Positions 33,677 to 44,802 of a DNA stretch of 64,000 nt are shown piece after piece. Location: contig CATNEN010000038.1 of assembly GCA_950097015.1 (NCBI GenBank), positions 31,520,501-31,584,500 of the forward strand, written 5' to 3'. The first letter of the stretch is position 1; each line of letters opens with the position of its first letter. Source of the stretch: Macrostomum hystrix (lineage: Eukaryota; Platyhelminthes; Macrostomidae). Made by a program: the position numbers and the translations under genes. The notes beneath the pieces were generated by a model. The model had not been told where the DNA came from. It worked only from the letters and a program-made list of their open reading frames with translations, and made no database searches.

Positions 33677-34572
33677 CGTGACGTCATCTACCGTACGAGT
33701 GGAACTTCTTTGGCAACGCTTATGTGACATATGTGCAAGACAGCATCCACTATTTTTGTTCGTGACAGCAATTGTGTCCATTCAGCTTTGTATTGTTTCT
33801 GCGTGTCGTCTATTTCAGTGTAGTCGACATGTTGCTCGCCAAATGATATGATGATGAAGGATGTTTAGCTGGTTGATGATTATGATGATCCACAGTGATA
33901 GGATCGTGTGTGATACCGAAACCTAATTCCATCGTTGACAGCATATCCAGGGTGCATAACAGCCTGGAATTTGTGCTTAAAACAAGAGCAAAAAAGGGAA
34001 ACGTTTTTGGTTTCAAGGTGTCAGGTTTTGGTAAATAGTGTTTTACCAATTAGTAGCATTTTTAATTAAAAATTACGAGTATTTCATACATATTCTTGCA
34101 TTCAAAGACCAACAGCAACAAATTTTCTACCTTCTGGCTCGAATTTTCCGCCAGGAGATGATGAAGCGAAGACTCAAATGATTCTTTATTTCCATTTCCT
34201 ATTGACATGTTTAAATACTTCATTTTGCTCGAATTTGCGGTAGAATCAGTTGAAAACGCTCAGCATTCTGTCCTGTAAGCTGTTTTAAGTATGGGCTAAT
34301 CAAAGCCTCAAACTCGCTTTTTTTCGTGCAATCATCTCCAACAACATTTTTAAGGTATCCTATCTGTTTTTAACTATAAAATTCTCAGTAAAAGAAGTAC
34401 ATTTTCAAGTCATGTTATCAATTTTGAAATATATTACCATCTGTGTGCAGGAATCACAAACAAAGAAAATAGGTAATAAATATTTTCACTGCTGGAGTCA
34501 GACTAAGGTCACCTTCCGAAAACTTGCCATTGAAGGTGCTGTGAATCACATTTTCAGTTGTTTAACCATACA
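33677..34572. other. Intergenic, nothing recognised
   Basis: 3' flank of the preceding gene; an AATAAA occurs near 34472. Minus-strand open frames at 33216-33608 and 33548-33781 are antisense shadows or chance. Confidence 0.45.
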
Positions 34573-34659
34573 TACGAGGGGTGGTTATTAAGTTCTCGGA
34601 AAAGTGTCCTTAAAATTATCGGATTTGGCTGAGTTTTCACACACTGAAAGGTCGTCCTA

Positions 34660-36061
34660 CTAGCACTTCTCAACATAGCTTCCATCCAGATCCAAGCACT
34701 TCTGCAAGCGATGGAACCACGCATCAAAGCATCCCCTCAGGTCAACTTTGGTGAAGCAGTCCAGCTCAGTCTGCAGGGCAACCGCGAGCTCCTCCCTCGA
34801 ATTAAAGCGCTTTCCCTTCAGGTTCTTCTTCATCCTGGGAAAGAGGAAGAAGTCGGCAGGCGCGAGATCCGGCGAATATGCCGGATGTGGCAGCTGGACG
34901 AGCCGTGTCGCTTGCAGGAATTCCTGGGTCATTCTTGCCCTGTGAGCGGGAGCGTTGTCCTGGTGGAGGAAGATGCCCTTCTCATGCATCTTTGGCCGCT
35001 CCTGCGCAAGCGCTTGAAGAACCTGCGGCAAGCAGACTGTGGTGTACCATTCTGCGGTCACCGTGGCACCGTGATCCAGCAGCACGGGCGGCAGGATCCC
35101 GCAGCGACGGAAGAAAATGGCCGCCATCACTTTGCCGACACTGCGTTTTCGGCGGAATTTCAGCGGGGCATCCTCCTCATTGGTCACCCACTTGACTTAC
35201 TTGACTTAGCGGCAGGGGGCCTCCATGACGGACGCAGCGAGGAGGCGGCTGTTGCCGCCCATATCGCTAACCCCTGGCAGCCAGACGGCCTCCAGCGAGG
35301 CGGTGCCGCTCAGGGTGGTCCGTCGGTCGGTTCCGCCGCGCGATCTTCCTCGCCATAGGCTGGGAAGAAATCAGCTCGGCCGGTATCCCGGAGGAAGTGG
35401 GCGAGCTGAGGGATGTTCTCGGGCGAGCAGGCTTCTTGGTCACCCACTGACGACTCTGCTCTTTGGTCTCGGGGTCGTAGAAATAGACCCAAGTTTCGTC
35501 AGCAGTGAGGATGTTGTCCACCGATTTTGAAGCTCCCCCATTGAACTTGGCCAGCATCAGCTCGGCGAACTCAACGCGGGCTCGCATCTGATCTGCACTG
35601 AGTTGGTGGGGCACCCAGCGAGCAGACAGCTTCCGCATGCCCAGGTGTTGGTGCAGAATCTTGATGATGGTTGAATGCGACACCCCCACGAGCTGCTCCA
35701 ACCAACGAGTTGTCACTCGCCGATCCTCGTCGACGTGGCGTCGAACAGCAGCGACAACTCCGTCCGAGATGGCTGAAATTGGACGACCCTCGCGAGGTTC
35801 GTCGTCCAGGGAGGCCGAGCCGCAGCGAAAGCGCGCAAACCATTCGTACACCATCGACTGGGACGGGGCTTGATCCTCAAGGGCCGCACGAAGCGTCTGG
35901 TGACACGCAGCCGCAGTGCTGCCCAGGCGAAACTGCACCAGAATGGCTACCCGCCTTTCACGTTCGGTGAGCTGAGGCAGGGGTATTATGTTTTCTGTGG
36001 AACTTTGGCCACTGCGGCGCATCATTATGGCCGATTGAGCTGAAATTTTGCATGCAAGCAT
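34660..36061 (-). pseudogene. Mariner transposase, interrupted
   Basis: Cut-and-paste transposase split by an insertion. N-terminal part (36061-35449): helix-turn-helix DNA-binding domains including the family-typical MVYEWFARFRCG segment, and the first catalytic Asp in LTADETW. C-terminal part (35187-34660): HQDNAPAH and YSPDLAPADFF, with exactly 34 residues between the second and third Asp, the mariner D,D34D signature. A 256-bp insertion after QWVT shifts frame and introduces foreign codons, so the gene cannot make the full enzyme. All three acidic residues are still present. Otherwise the halves look little decayed, which suggests the interruption is fairly recent. Confidence 0.95.
35193..35448 (-). 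mobile_element. 5'-truncated LINE 3' end inserted in the mariner
   Basis: Flanked by a 13-bp target duplication TTGGTCACCCACT (35180-35192 and 35436-35448). Minus-strand reading gives a short ORF2-like C-terminus (PENIPQLAHFLRDTGRADFF) and then a 3' UTR ending GCTAAGTCAAGTAAGTCA at the insertion edge. Severe 5' truncation with variable-length target duplication is typical of target-primed reverse transcription. The same terminal motif is found at about 39370-39389. Confidence 0.85.
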
Positions 36062-36150
36062 TGAATAGCCATCCCTACAACATAGTAAAATTTCGTGTCC
36101 CTAGCATCTTTCTAAATTACTTTTTCCGAGAACTTAATAACCACCCCTCG

Positions 36151-37694
36151 TACTAACTAGTACAAAACAAAAAGAAACCACAGTGCCACGGGTCAGAGAG
36201 TAAAGAGAAAGACAGAAAAGAGAAAAGAAGAAGGGAAGAAACAAAAAACGCAAACTGGAATTCAGAGGAAAGGAAACACCCGGGGAGGCACTGTCAGATC
36301 GCCCGTCTGCGAACAAGGTCCCTTATGTAGTCAATGTCGTGAGCTTGGTCCAGGGGCGCCGGCGTCGGCCATCAGCGCCGACCTCTCCCTGCCCGCGCCG
36401 GCAAGGACCTTGCAGAGACAACAGCAGCACTTCTTGCGAAGACATGGGAGCACCGTTCGCGTCGGGTCCCTGTACGCAGTCGCGACTGCATTCAGACGGA
36501 CCTCACCGAGGCATTAGAGCACTGAGGGGAGAGCGACCATCAGACAATTCAGAAGCCTTCATAAATAAAACTGGAGCTGGTGCGGCGCCTTCGCGTTCGC
36601 GCGGAAAACGAAACAGCGGCCTCACCCGGACACAACGACGCCTGGCGCAGATGTCGACGCCAGCACCAGCGCCGTGACAGCAGCAACTCCAGGGAGCGGC
36701 CACAGATTATCGACCCCCACCTGGCTACTGCGTCGCAGCCCGGTGTGACGGCCTCAGGAATGAGACCGCCGCCCAGATTCAGGCTCTCTGGCAGCGTGAG
36801 ATGACGGCTTCGACCTGCTTGGCCAAACTCTGGACCGACGGCTCGGCCTCCGGAGGCACCAATAGAGGCGGATCCGGTGCGGCCCTGTTCATCCGCGGAG
36901 CCGCGCCAATCTACCTGACTGCTCCAGCGGGCGCTCTCAGCTCTTCTTTTAGGGCGGAGGAGTGTGCCCGCCGCATTGGTCTCCTCGCAGCCCTGGAGCG
37001 CGTCCCATGGCCCGGTACGGCAGAACTGCGTTGCGCCACTGATTCGCAGGCCCTCATCCGATCGCTCAAACAAGGCCCGCACTCTCACCTGTCCCCCTGA
37101 TGCCGGGACATCTGGCGCCTCCTCCTCAAAGTCCCTGCGGACCACCACGTGACTATCCAATGGGTCCCAGGACACTGAGACCTGAGGCGCAACGATCTGG
37201 CGGACAACCTCGCAAAAGACGCCGCTAGACTCCCACAAGACCAAGCGGAAATCGACCTACACAGTGCCAAGTCCGCGATCCGCCGCACACTGGCCGCCGA
37301 GGCTCGCGCTGCCTACGAAGCGGACCCGCACTGCCGGACGCACCGCGCTGCCTTCCGCGACGACCGCAGATCCGAGGCGACTCTCAGCAGACGCGAGCTG
37401 ATCACGCTAGCGCAACTTCGCACGGGCCACTCGCCTCTGCTGGCTCAGTACCGCCACCGGATTGACCAAGAACAGCCCGCGTCCTGCGGGCACTGCGGAC
37501 ACCAGGAGGAGGACCTGAAGCATGTGATGCTGGAATGCCCAGCTCACGCCCAGACCCGCAACCGCGTCCTCGGCCCTAACCCGACGCTGGCCATCCTCTC
37601 CGACGACGGCCCCCGTGTCCTGTCCTATCTCCAGGCGATAGGGTCGCTGACCCGACCCCCGGACCTGCCCGGCCAGGAACGTCTAACTATCTAA
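36151..37694 (+). pseudogene. Non-LTR fragment: RNase H plus zinc-knuckle C-terminus
   Basis: GC-rich decayed 3' part of an ORF2. Seen from about 36825: WTDGSA, SFRAEE, ATDSQALI and DLADNLAKDAA (RNase H acidic residues), then QLRTGHSPLLAQYRHRI and a CGHCG..HVMLEC knuckle at about 37480-37540, ending at TAA near 37692. In-frame stops at about 37098 and 37180 break it. The part upstream of about 36800 is GC-rich with no confident domain. It is related to the fragment at 20515-21579. Long minus-strand frames over it are antisense shadows. Confidence 0.8.
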
Positions 37695-38716
37695 CCTGCT
37701 TGGCCATGCCGGGCCACCAGACTTTCCGCTGCAGCCAGTCACACGTCTTCTTCTACCCAAGGAGGCCCTGGTGCGCGAGGCCAATGGTCAGCCGCTGCAG
37801 CTCAGAGGGGAGCAGCACGCCGGCGTGAACGCTAGGCTCGTGTATCAGGGACCGGAAGCTGTGAGCGGGGGTCGCCGAGCCGCGCTGCCAGTTCCCCGTT
37901 GCCAGCGCCTCGATGACGACCTTGAGCACGGATCCCGTTCTGTTGCCTCGCGGATCTTTTCCAACGTTTTCAGACCCTTCGGAGTGGCCGCTTGGACGCC
38001 GGCGTTGAGCATCCTCGTGTCCCCGGCCTCGTCTTTGCTCTTGGCCTGGCTCGAGAGCGGGTTCCGGCTCATGGGATCTGCCGGGTTGCCCTCCCCCGTG
38101 CCGTAGTGTAGCGTGAAGGTGAAGTGCTGGGTCTGCAGCAGGATGCCTTCCAGGGTGGCGGACGGGAGTCCACCTTGGAGATACCAAGCAGCGGCTTGTG
38201 GTCGGTATAGATGTCGAAGTGAGGGCAGCCCTCGGGGTAGAAGGCGAATTTCTGGCAGCCGAACTTGACGCCGTGGGCCTCGCGCTCGATCTGGCTGTAG
38301 CGGTGCTCGACATCGCTCAAGGTGCGGCTCGCGAAGGTCACTGGGCGGACCAGCCCACCGGGGTGCCGCTGCTGCAGGATTGCATCGAGCCCCACGGGTG
38401 ATGCGTCGACGACGAGCTCGGTTGGCAGCCGCTTGTCGAAGAAGGCCAGAGTGCAGCTCTTTGAAACGCAGTCCTTAGTGGCCTGGAACGCATGCTGCTG
38501 CTCACTGTCCAAGACGAACTCCTGGCCTTTCCGTGTCAGCCGCCGGAGCGGATCGGCTTTGTCGGCGAGCTGCGGCATGAACTTCTCCAGGTCTTTGGCA
38601 AGGCCCAGGAACGAACGGACCTCCTTTACAGACTGGGGGTCCCTGAAGGCTTACAGCTCGGCGGTTTTCTCGCTGAACGGCACGTCCTCTTTCGGCACGA
38701 CGACGATGCGGCTGAC
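37695..38716 (-). pseudogene. Ty3/gypsy-type LTR retrotransposon pol fragment
   Basis: Minus-strand remnant. Seen, N to C: the RT/RNase H connection (VRSFLGLAKDLEKFMPQLAD), the gypsy RNase H (LVVDASPVGLDAIL, SRTLSDVEHRYSQIEREA, FDIYTDHKPL), then, after frameshifts, the spacer to the integrase zinc-binding region (AHQGLLG..WWPGM at about 37700-37790). Protease, most of RT, the integrase core and LTRs are absent. It is bounded by a LINE fragment on the left and the (TTG)n stretch at 38722 on the right. Confidence 0.85.
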
Positions 38717-39350
38717 CCAGGCTGTTGTTGTTGTTGTTGGCGTACGGATCCCTCGCTAGGCATGCAAGGGACAGGTGTCATTCCACCAGCTCTTGGGCTT
38801 CTTGACACTCCCTCGCGGAACGCATCTGGCAGCGGAGAGAAGGCGTCTGCAGAACTCACTGTTGGCGGCCTCTATCGATCCGAAAGCATCAGCTGACCAA
38901 TCACGGAGCTGTTCATCGGCCTTTCCGGCGAATAGCGGCCAGTCCGCACGTTTGAGGTTGTCCTCCTGGGCTCACACGTGTCAGACTTCCGTCGTTTAAG
39001 GTCGTCTAGCTGTGGTTGATCATCAAGTCTTCGAGCTCCTCACCTGTTGCATCTGGATCTCTGAGCTGGTCCCAGCTGCCGTGCGCATTCAGATCACCGA
39101 GCAGTAGCCAGTTGCTTTCTGTTGGCCACATGTCGGTATGCAGCCTGCCGTCCCGCTCGTCTCTTGCTGAAGTGCGGACCGGCGGTCTGTAGACGTTACT
39201 GATGTAGAGAGGGCGCGTCTTGTTTCCGAGGAGCCGGATCGTGAGGTGCTGCAGCGCTGCGGTCTCTGGGACACCAAAAGCCCCCTCGACCACCTCACGG
39301 GCAAGCCCGTGCCTGACAAGGGTGCCCGCCGTGATGGCCCGCTGCCACAT
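38717..39350 (-). pseudogene. Non-LTR fragment: endonuclease, linker, then 3' tail
   Basis: Minus-strand reading gives the end of an AP endonuclease domain (LYISNVYRPP, LLLGDLNAHGSWD), the linker (WPLFAGKADEQLRDWSADAFG, KKPKSWWNDTC), then jumps to a 3' end (ATGCCTAGCGAGGGATCCG) followed by a (CAA)n tail at 38722-38739 (plus strand TTG). RT is missing, so the copy is internally deleted. The tail motif matches the end of the minus-strand LINE at 40098. Confidence 0.7.
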
Positions 39351-39389
39351 CCGAAGGATGCCCCTGCAGCTAAGTCAAGTAGGTCAACC
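39345..39389 (+). other. Short LINE 3'-terminal motif
   Basis: GCAGCTAAGTCAAGTAGGTC on the plus strand matches, with one internal change, the terminal motif of the LINE end inserted in the mariner (35193-35215, minus strand). No coding is attached. Confidence 0.5.
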
Positions 39390-39394
39390 TAATT

Positions 39395-39668
39395 CGGAGC
39401 GAGGGTGAAGGTACAGTAGCAACACTTGTTGAGACTTAGTTCGATCTTCCAGCGGGAGCACCCGGTGTTCACTGCATCCAGGGCTGGTTGGATGACCTCC
39501 GCGCACTTGGCAAGAGATAATTGAGTGGCCAGAAGCGCCGAATCGTCCGCGAACAGGCTAATCCCGCAGCTGAGAGATGCTGGGAGATGCTTCGATAACG
39601 TCCGTGGCTAAGTCGTTGAAGAAAATAGTCCAGAGGGTCGGGGCCAGCACCCTTGTGGCAGACCCTCC
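39395..39668 (-). pseudogene. Reverse transcriptase fragment
   Basis: Minus-strand reading gives RVLAPTLWTIFFNDLA, then the catalytic box ISLFADDSALLATQLSLAKC and a following helix region. It is short, with a frameshift between the parts, and differs in family from the neighbouring LINE fragments. Confidence 0.7.
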
Positions 39669-39739
39669 CGGAAAGTGCGTTGGCTGCTCATGGTGCCGTT
39701 CCAGCAAATCGTAGCTCTGCGGTCTTCGAGAAAAGCGGC

Positions 39740-40079
39740 TGTCCAGCTGGTTGTGTGGGCATCGATGTCAGGTCTGGGGGATCAACGTCAAACCCATCAC
39801 GGTGGTCAACGTGTATCGCCCACCGGTCTGGCACGGCGAGGGCGACGGGCGAGATGGGGCCCTCCACACCGACGGTTGGCCAAGGGACGAGGTCCATCTC
39901 TTCCATGGAGATGTCAACGGCCATGGTAGCTGGGACCCTGATCACGATCGACTTTGAGGGGGAGGAGATCGACGAGTGGCTGACTGAGCGCGGGTACGTG
40001 GCACTGAATGACGGCTCCTCGACGAGATTCACCGACGTCTCCCTGTGCCACAGGAAGTGGGCCGCGCGAGCGAGCTGGC
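39740..40079 (+). pseudogene. Endonuclease fragment of a plus-strand LINE
   Basis: Plus-strand frames give ITVVNVYRPPVW, LFHGDVNGHGSWD and, after a frameshift, GEEIDEWLTERGYVALNDGS, matching the middle and end of an AP-type endonuclease. It may be the 5' portion of the plus-strand LINE that resumes at about 41990, with the minus-strand LINE inserted between. Confidence 0.65.
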
Positions 40080-40081
40080 AG

Positions 40082-40100
40082 GTGTGTGTGTGTGTGTGTT
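40082..40100. repeat. (GT)n tract = (CA)n tail of the minus-strand LINE
   Basis: About nine GT dinucleotides immediately follow the 3' motif (ATGCCTAGCAAGTGATCCG on the minus strand), as a retrotransposon tail would. Confidence 0.7.
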
Positions 40101-41990
40101 GGTTCGGATCACTTGCTAGGCATACGGGGGGCGCGCCAGCCTCGACGAAGGTCCGCACCCCTTCTGGGTCGTCCTGCAGCGGGGACATAGAGCCGTTGAT
40201 GGCCCCCGGGAGGTGAAGTCGGCGCTCCTCCGCCCACCTGGGACAGTTTAGCAGAAAATGCCGTGTGTCCTCTTCGGGGGCATTGCAGTGCGGGCAGGCT
40301 GCGGTTGGGGCGCGGCCCCAGCGATGCCGGGTGACCTGCAGGAAGAGCGCACGGTTCGCCCGAAGCTGGTACAGCGCCACCTCGGCCGCCCGCGTGATGA
40401 GGGCGCGGACCGCGTGATGAGGGGTCCACGGCCGGTCCACGGCCGGTGCAGGCAGGAGAGCGGAACGCACCCCTCGATGTTCCGAACGCGGCATCCGGCC
40501 TCCTCCAGGGCCGCAAGCGCGGTCTCTCTCCAGCACCCGCAGGTCCCGCCCTCTCTGGCCCGCAGTCTCGTCGTGTTCGGCGGGGCGTCGGTTAGCTTCC
40601 GCAGCGGGTGGCCCTCGCTGAACTGGCGGCACCGCAGGTAGAGCTCGGCCGCCCGCCTCCGGCAAATGATTTCAAGGGGCTGGAGCCCGGCGTGCGCGAT
40701 CAGCGCAGCAGCCCGGGCACCGGGACTGATACCGGTGATGGCCCGGGCCGCGGCGTAATTCGTCGACTCCAACCGCTCCCGGCGGGTGCGGTGCCAGAAA
40801 AGGCCACCACACCTCTGCCGCGTACAGCCCCGCCGGGCGAACGTAGCCGCAGTAGAGCCGACGGAGCGTATCCGCGTCAGTTCCCCACCGGCGGGGAGGC
40901 ACGGCTCGCAGGGCGTTGAGACGGCAGCCAGCGCGCGGCGGGACTGCTAGGCGAAGGTGACCTGGGAGTCAACGGACACCCCCAGGATACGCACATCCTT
41001 CCGGCAGCTGATCGTCTGCCCACCGACCTTGAGCTGAACAGTGTTCCAGAAGGCCTCGGTGTTCTCAACGGGGTGGGTCGAAGTGATGTTGCTGGCACCA
41101 GGTCTCTACCGCGTCCAGCGCCTGTTGGATGTTCTCCGCCGCCGCCGCCGCCGCAGCACCCGCCGAAGTCTTGATGGACAGGTCATCGGCGTATTGCAGC
41201 GGCTTGCAGAGCGGGGTGGCAAACTGGGTTGCGGGACTCCCTCCTTCAGGATCTTGGGGCGGCTCATGCTATCGACCCAGCGCACTCGGGCTCTCCGGTC
41301 CGCCAGAAACGCGCGGATCCAGCGCAGCCACCGTGCCGGGGCGCTCGCTCGAGCCAGTTGCCGCAGCACCCCGAGGCGCCAGGTTCGGTCAAAAGCAGCG
41401 AAGAAGTCTACCGCTGCCACCAGGGTCCTCGTCATCGGCCGCGTCTGCAGGTCGTCAAAGGCCGGCTGGGCCAGCTGCGCCGCGTCAACCGTACTGCGCG
41501 TCCGGGAGCAGGCCGATCTCCTCGGCCCAGGCCGCTAGCCTGCTCTGCACCATCGCTTCCATCGTCTTCCCGACGCAGCCGAGAAGCGAGACAGGTCGGA
41601 AGGATGCCGGGTCGCTCTTGGGCTTGCCCTTCTTGGCAATGGGCGTGATGATGGCCGTAAGCCAGCCCGATGGAACCTTGCCCTCCAACCAGCTCCGGTT
41701 GAGCAGGGAGAGCAGGGCGACCCGACCGATCGACGGGAGGTTTTGCTGAAACGCCGGGAGCACTCCGTCTTGACCCGGCGCCTTCCCCTCGATCTCCCTC
41801 AGAACGACGTCCAGCTCCGCCAGGTGGAACGGGGCGGACCGCAGGTCGTCTGTCTCGTTCTGCAGAGCGCGGTGGACCTCCTTCCTGGCAGCCTGCGGAT
41901 CTGGCTTCGGGACACGGAGACGGCTCGCCTCCGCATAGGTCACCATCGCAATGTCCGCCTTCTCACGGAGTGTTGCGCGTCTCAGCCCGG
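40098..41990 (-). pseudogene. Minus-strand LINE: RT through zinc-knuckle C-terminus
   Basis: Seen on the minus strand from 41990 downward: pre-RT helix (VTYAEASRLRVPKPD), RT motifs GKAPGQDGVL, ITPIAKKG, FRPVSLLGCVGK, LVAAVDFFAAFD and the GVPQ region; then LYCGYVRPAGLYAAEVWW, YAAARAITGISPGARAAAL, EVALYQLRANRALFLQ and a CPHCNAPEEDTRHFLLNC knuckle; then the 3' motif and (CA)n tail. Several frameshifts break it. The YADD-containing part is frameshifted and poorly read (about 41150). The 5' part (endonuclease) is missing. Confidence 0.8.
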
Positions 41991-43441
41991 GCCATTCCGA
42001 AGGGGTCGGTGAAGCAGGCGAAACCCTGGTGGAACGGCGACTGCCGGCGGTCCCATTCCGCAATAAGGGACGCCCTCCGCGCCTCACGTGCCGACCCGGG
42101 GAACACCGACAAGGCCGCGCTCTATAACAGCACCTGCCGGGAGACAGAACGGACTTTCTGGCAGGCGAAGGCCTCGGCCTGGCGGGAGTTCGTAGGTAAG
42201 TTGGACGCCAGGACCCCCGACGGCAAGGTCTGGAAGGTCATCCGGGGGCTTGACGTCAAATCCCGGGAGCCTCTGCCAGACGGCCCCCCTCTCCCGGAAA
42301 GGGCGCACGGCCCGGTCCGACAGCGACAAGGCAGAGCTGTCAGCAGCTACCTACGCGGAAGCAAGACGACTGCGGGTGCCCAAGGCCGACCAGCAGGCCG
42401 CCAGGGAGGAGATTCGCCTGGCCATCAAGGCGGATCCGCAGTTCTACCTAGCGGAGTTGCAGGGGGCGCTGAAGGGGGCAGGGCCCCAGGGGACGACGGC
42501 GTCCACCCTAAGGGAGCCCCCTCTCCCCCACTCTTTTCAAGATCGCGGCGGCATCCCTCCCGGCGGCGGTGACTCAGGCGGCGCTGACATCGAAGCCGGT
42601 CTAGTATGCGGACGACCTGACGGTCAGGACCCCGGGCAAGAGCGCGGCGGAAGCGGCGGAAGCGACTCAGCACGCGTTAGATGCGGTGGAGACGTGGTGC
42701 AAGGACCATCACTTTGAGCTGGCCCCCAGAGAAGACGGAGGCCCTGCTGGTCACCACGCACCCGGGCGAGGTCAACAAAGGCTCTGGTCCACCTCAACGT
42801 CGGCGGGCACCAGGTGAGCCTCAGCAAGGACATATCGGGGCTTGGTGTCCTCTGCGACAGCCAGTGGACCTTCGCCGGCTAGGCGCGCAAGGCGGCGTCC
42901 TCGATCCGTCGCCGGCTCATCGCCCTCCGCGCCGTCGCCAATCGCACTTGGGGAGCCGACGCCAGGACCCTGCGGTAACTGTATTGCGGGTAGGTCCGTC
43001 CGGCGGGGCTCTTCGCGGCGGACGTCTGGTGAAGCGTCCTTCTTTGGTGGAGCACCAAATGAACCTGGAACGGCTGAACAACGAGGCCGCACGGATCGTC
43101 ACAGGGGTCGGTCAAGGCGCGAGAGCCCTGCCGGTGACTGTGGATACGAGCCTGGAGTCTTTTGAGACCATCTGCCGTCGCTCAAGAGCAGCCTTGCTCG
43201 TCAAGTGCTTGCAGCTGCCCAAGGAGTATCCGCTAGGCTCCCTGGCCACTCACGCGGAGGTTGCCCCGAGGCTGAAGGCGCGCGGTGGGGGGCAGCGGAC
43301 GAGCTGGGGCGACGAGTCGCGCAGGACCCTGAGGGAGTGCGGGCTGGACGGCGCGCGCGCGGAGGAGCCGGTGCCGGAGACGATGGTGCCGCGGCCGTGG
43401 AGGGAGACTCGAGTCGCCTTCGTATGCACCCCCAACACCAG
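41991..43441 (+). pseudogene. Plus-strand LINE, first part: linker, RT, post-RT
   Basis: Seen: linker (KQAKPWWNGDC, WREFVGKLDARTPDGKVW), pre-RT TYAEARRLRVPKADQQAA, YADDLTVRTPGKSAAEAAE at about 42610, then MNLERLNNEAARIVTGVGQGARAL and further post-RT sequence to 43441. Central RT (palm before YADD) is shortened and frameshifted. It is the same broad family as the minus-strand element to its left, arranged head to head. The reading continues after the Harbinger-like insertion at 47470. Confidence 0.8.
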
Positions 43442-43884
43442 GGGCCAATTTCATAAAACACTGCTAACGGTTATTTAGCAACTGCTAAAGGCGGTTTGGT
43501 TTCACGAAGCAGATCTATGTCTATGTGTCAATGTGTCAGAGCACTGAGCTTACTAGAGTACATAATGGTAGGCGAGGGATCAACAGTGAAGCCCGCCCAC
43601 TTCTTCCGAGCAATATTTGTCTATGGCCAAGACCACTTGTGCGGAGTCATGGAACCACTGGTAGGTCAGCAGTTAGCAGCTGCTAAGAAGCAACTGCTAT
43701 TTAGCTGTTGCGGAAAATCGATTTCACGACGAACTGCTAAGTTGGACAGAAACCTTAGCAGCCGGTTAGTGCCATAGACAAACTTAAAAGCGGTAGAGTA
43801 AGGGAGCTCACATAAAGCTAGAAAGAGACAGAACGATTTTTGCCTGCCTCTGCTTGTCTCCACCAAATTTGTTCGCCTACGCAT

Positions 43885-44253
43885 ATGGCGTCCGTGGACC
43901 AGAAGAAGCTGTTCCTGAGTTTGCTGCATGAACGGAAGGCTACAATCTTCGGCAGCTTTAGTGACATCTCTGAAGCAAAAGCCAAAAAGCGAAAGGCATG
44001 GGAATCCATCCGGGCTGAAATGGAGGCAAATGGACTCTGCAAAACAGTTGAGTATTTACGCGATACTCTGTGGAAGAACATCCGCCTGACGAGTCTGAAA
44101 AAAATTGACGCTCGCCGACAAACTGGCGCTGCGGGTGGTGAACAAGCGAGGGAGACGGAAATCGATCGCATGGTCCTGCAGATTGTGGGCAAAGAAAGCC
44201 CGGCTATTCGTGGCCTCGATGTTGAAGAGAGTTCACCAACTAAGCCAATGGAG
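43885..44253 (+). CDS. Harbinger-type Myb/SANT-like DNA-binding protein (exon)
   Basis: Starts MASVDQKKLFLSLL and holds a tri-helical Myb/SANT-like domain at residues about 4-75 (W in KAWESI; LRDTLWKNIRL), as in the accessory DNA-binding proteins of PIF/Harbinger elements and the related NAIF1. Family knowledge: this partner takes the transposase to the nucleus and to the transposon ends. A good donor (ATGGAG|GTAAGT) at 44253 suggests a further exon; reading through it would add about 40 codons to a stop at 44376. The LINE inserted at 44604 may have separated or replaced downstream exons. Confidence 0.75.
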
Positions 44254-44802
44254 GTAAGTAGCATCAGCATGGAAGCTGGGAACCAGCAGCAACCCTCGAT
44301 GATGGCTATACTGGAAGTCGGTGAAGCAAATACCCTATCGAGTCAAGGTCCGCGTCTAAATTTACTCTGTCTCTAAATTCTCGTGGTCTTCGTTGGTTAA
44401 GTTGGTAGTCAACGAGGTTAAAGTCATCAAGAAAGTCCATCTTAGCCTGTTCCGAGGGATGCTCAAATTTAACCGCGAATTCCTAATCTCTTTAGCAGAC
44501 TGCTACTTTCATGAAACCGAAAAAATTTTCTGCTGCTAAATCGGGGGTTCATGCCATAGACACTTCACTGGTAACAGTGGTCTCTCCACTCTCTTCACCC
44601 TCCACTTAGCGCGTGGCCGGTTCGCTACACGGAGGCTAGCACTGATCGACCACGTGCTTCTGCGCTCCCGTGAGCGCCGCCGCGCTGTCAACTGCCGCAC
44701 TATTACGCCGCTGGCTCTGCGATCCGATCATCGGCTACTCATCTGTGACCTCGAGCTACGCGATCCGCTCTACCGTCCGCCAAAGCGCTGCGCATCCACT
44801 GT

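Larger units (their letters stand above)
34575..36150 (-). mobile_element. Mariner-type DNA transposon, with a LINE end inserted
   Basis: Perfect 29-bp terminal inverted repeats (34575-34603 and 36122-36150) beginning CGAGGGGTGGTTATTAAGTT are each flanked by TA, the expected mariner target duplication. Total 1576 bp; removing the 256-bp secondary insertion gives about 1320 bp, the normal mariner size. It encodes a D,D34D transposase on the minus strand. Confidence 0.96.

Noticed and set aside
36549-37244. 231-codon minus-strand frame (and its copy at 52306-53001)
   Set aside because: Antisense to the RNase H fragment read on the plus strand; no motif on the minus strand.
39688-40665. 325-codon minus-strand frame treated as one protein
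   Set aside because: Only the part above about 40100 is the real LINE C-terminus with a zinc knuckle; the rest runs through the (CA)n tail and antisense of an endonuclease fragment.
40098-43441. Twin-priming inversion of a single LINE
   Set aside because: Both orientations contain the pre-RT and RT regions, so they are two elements, not one element with an inverted 5' part.
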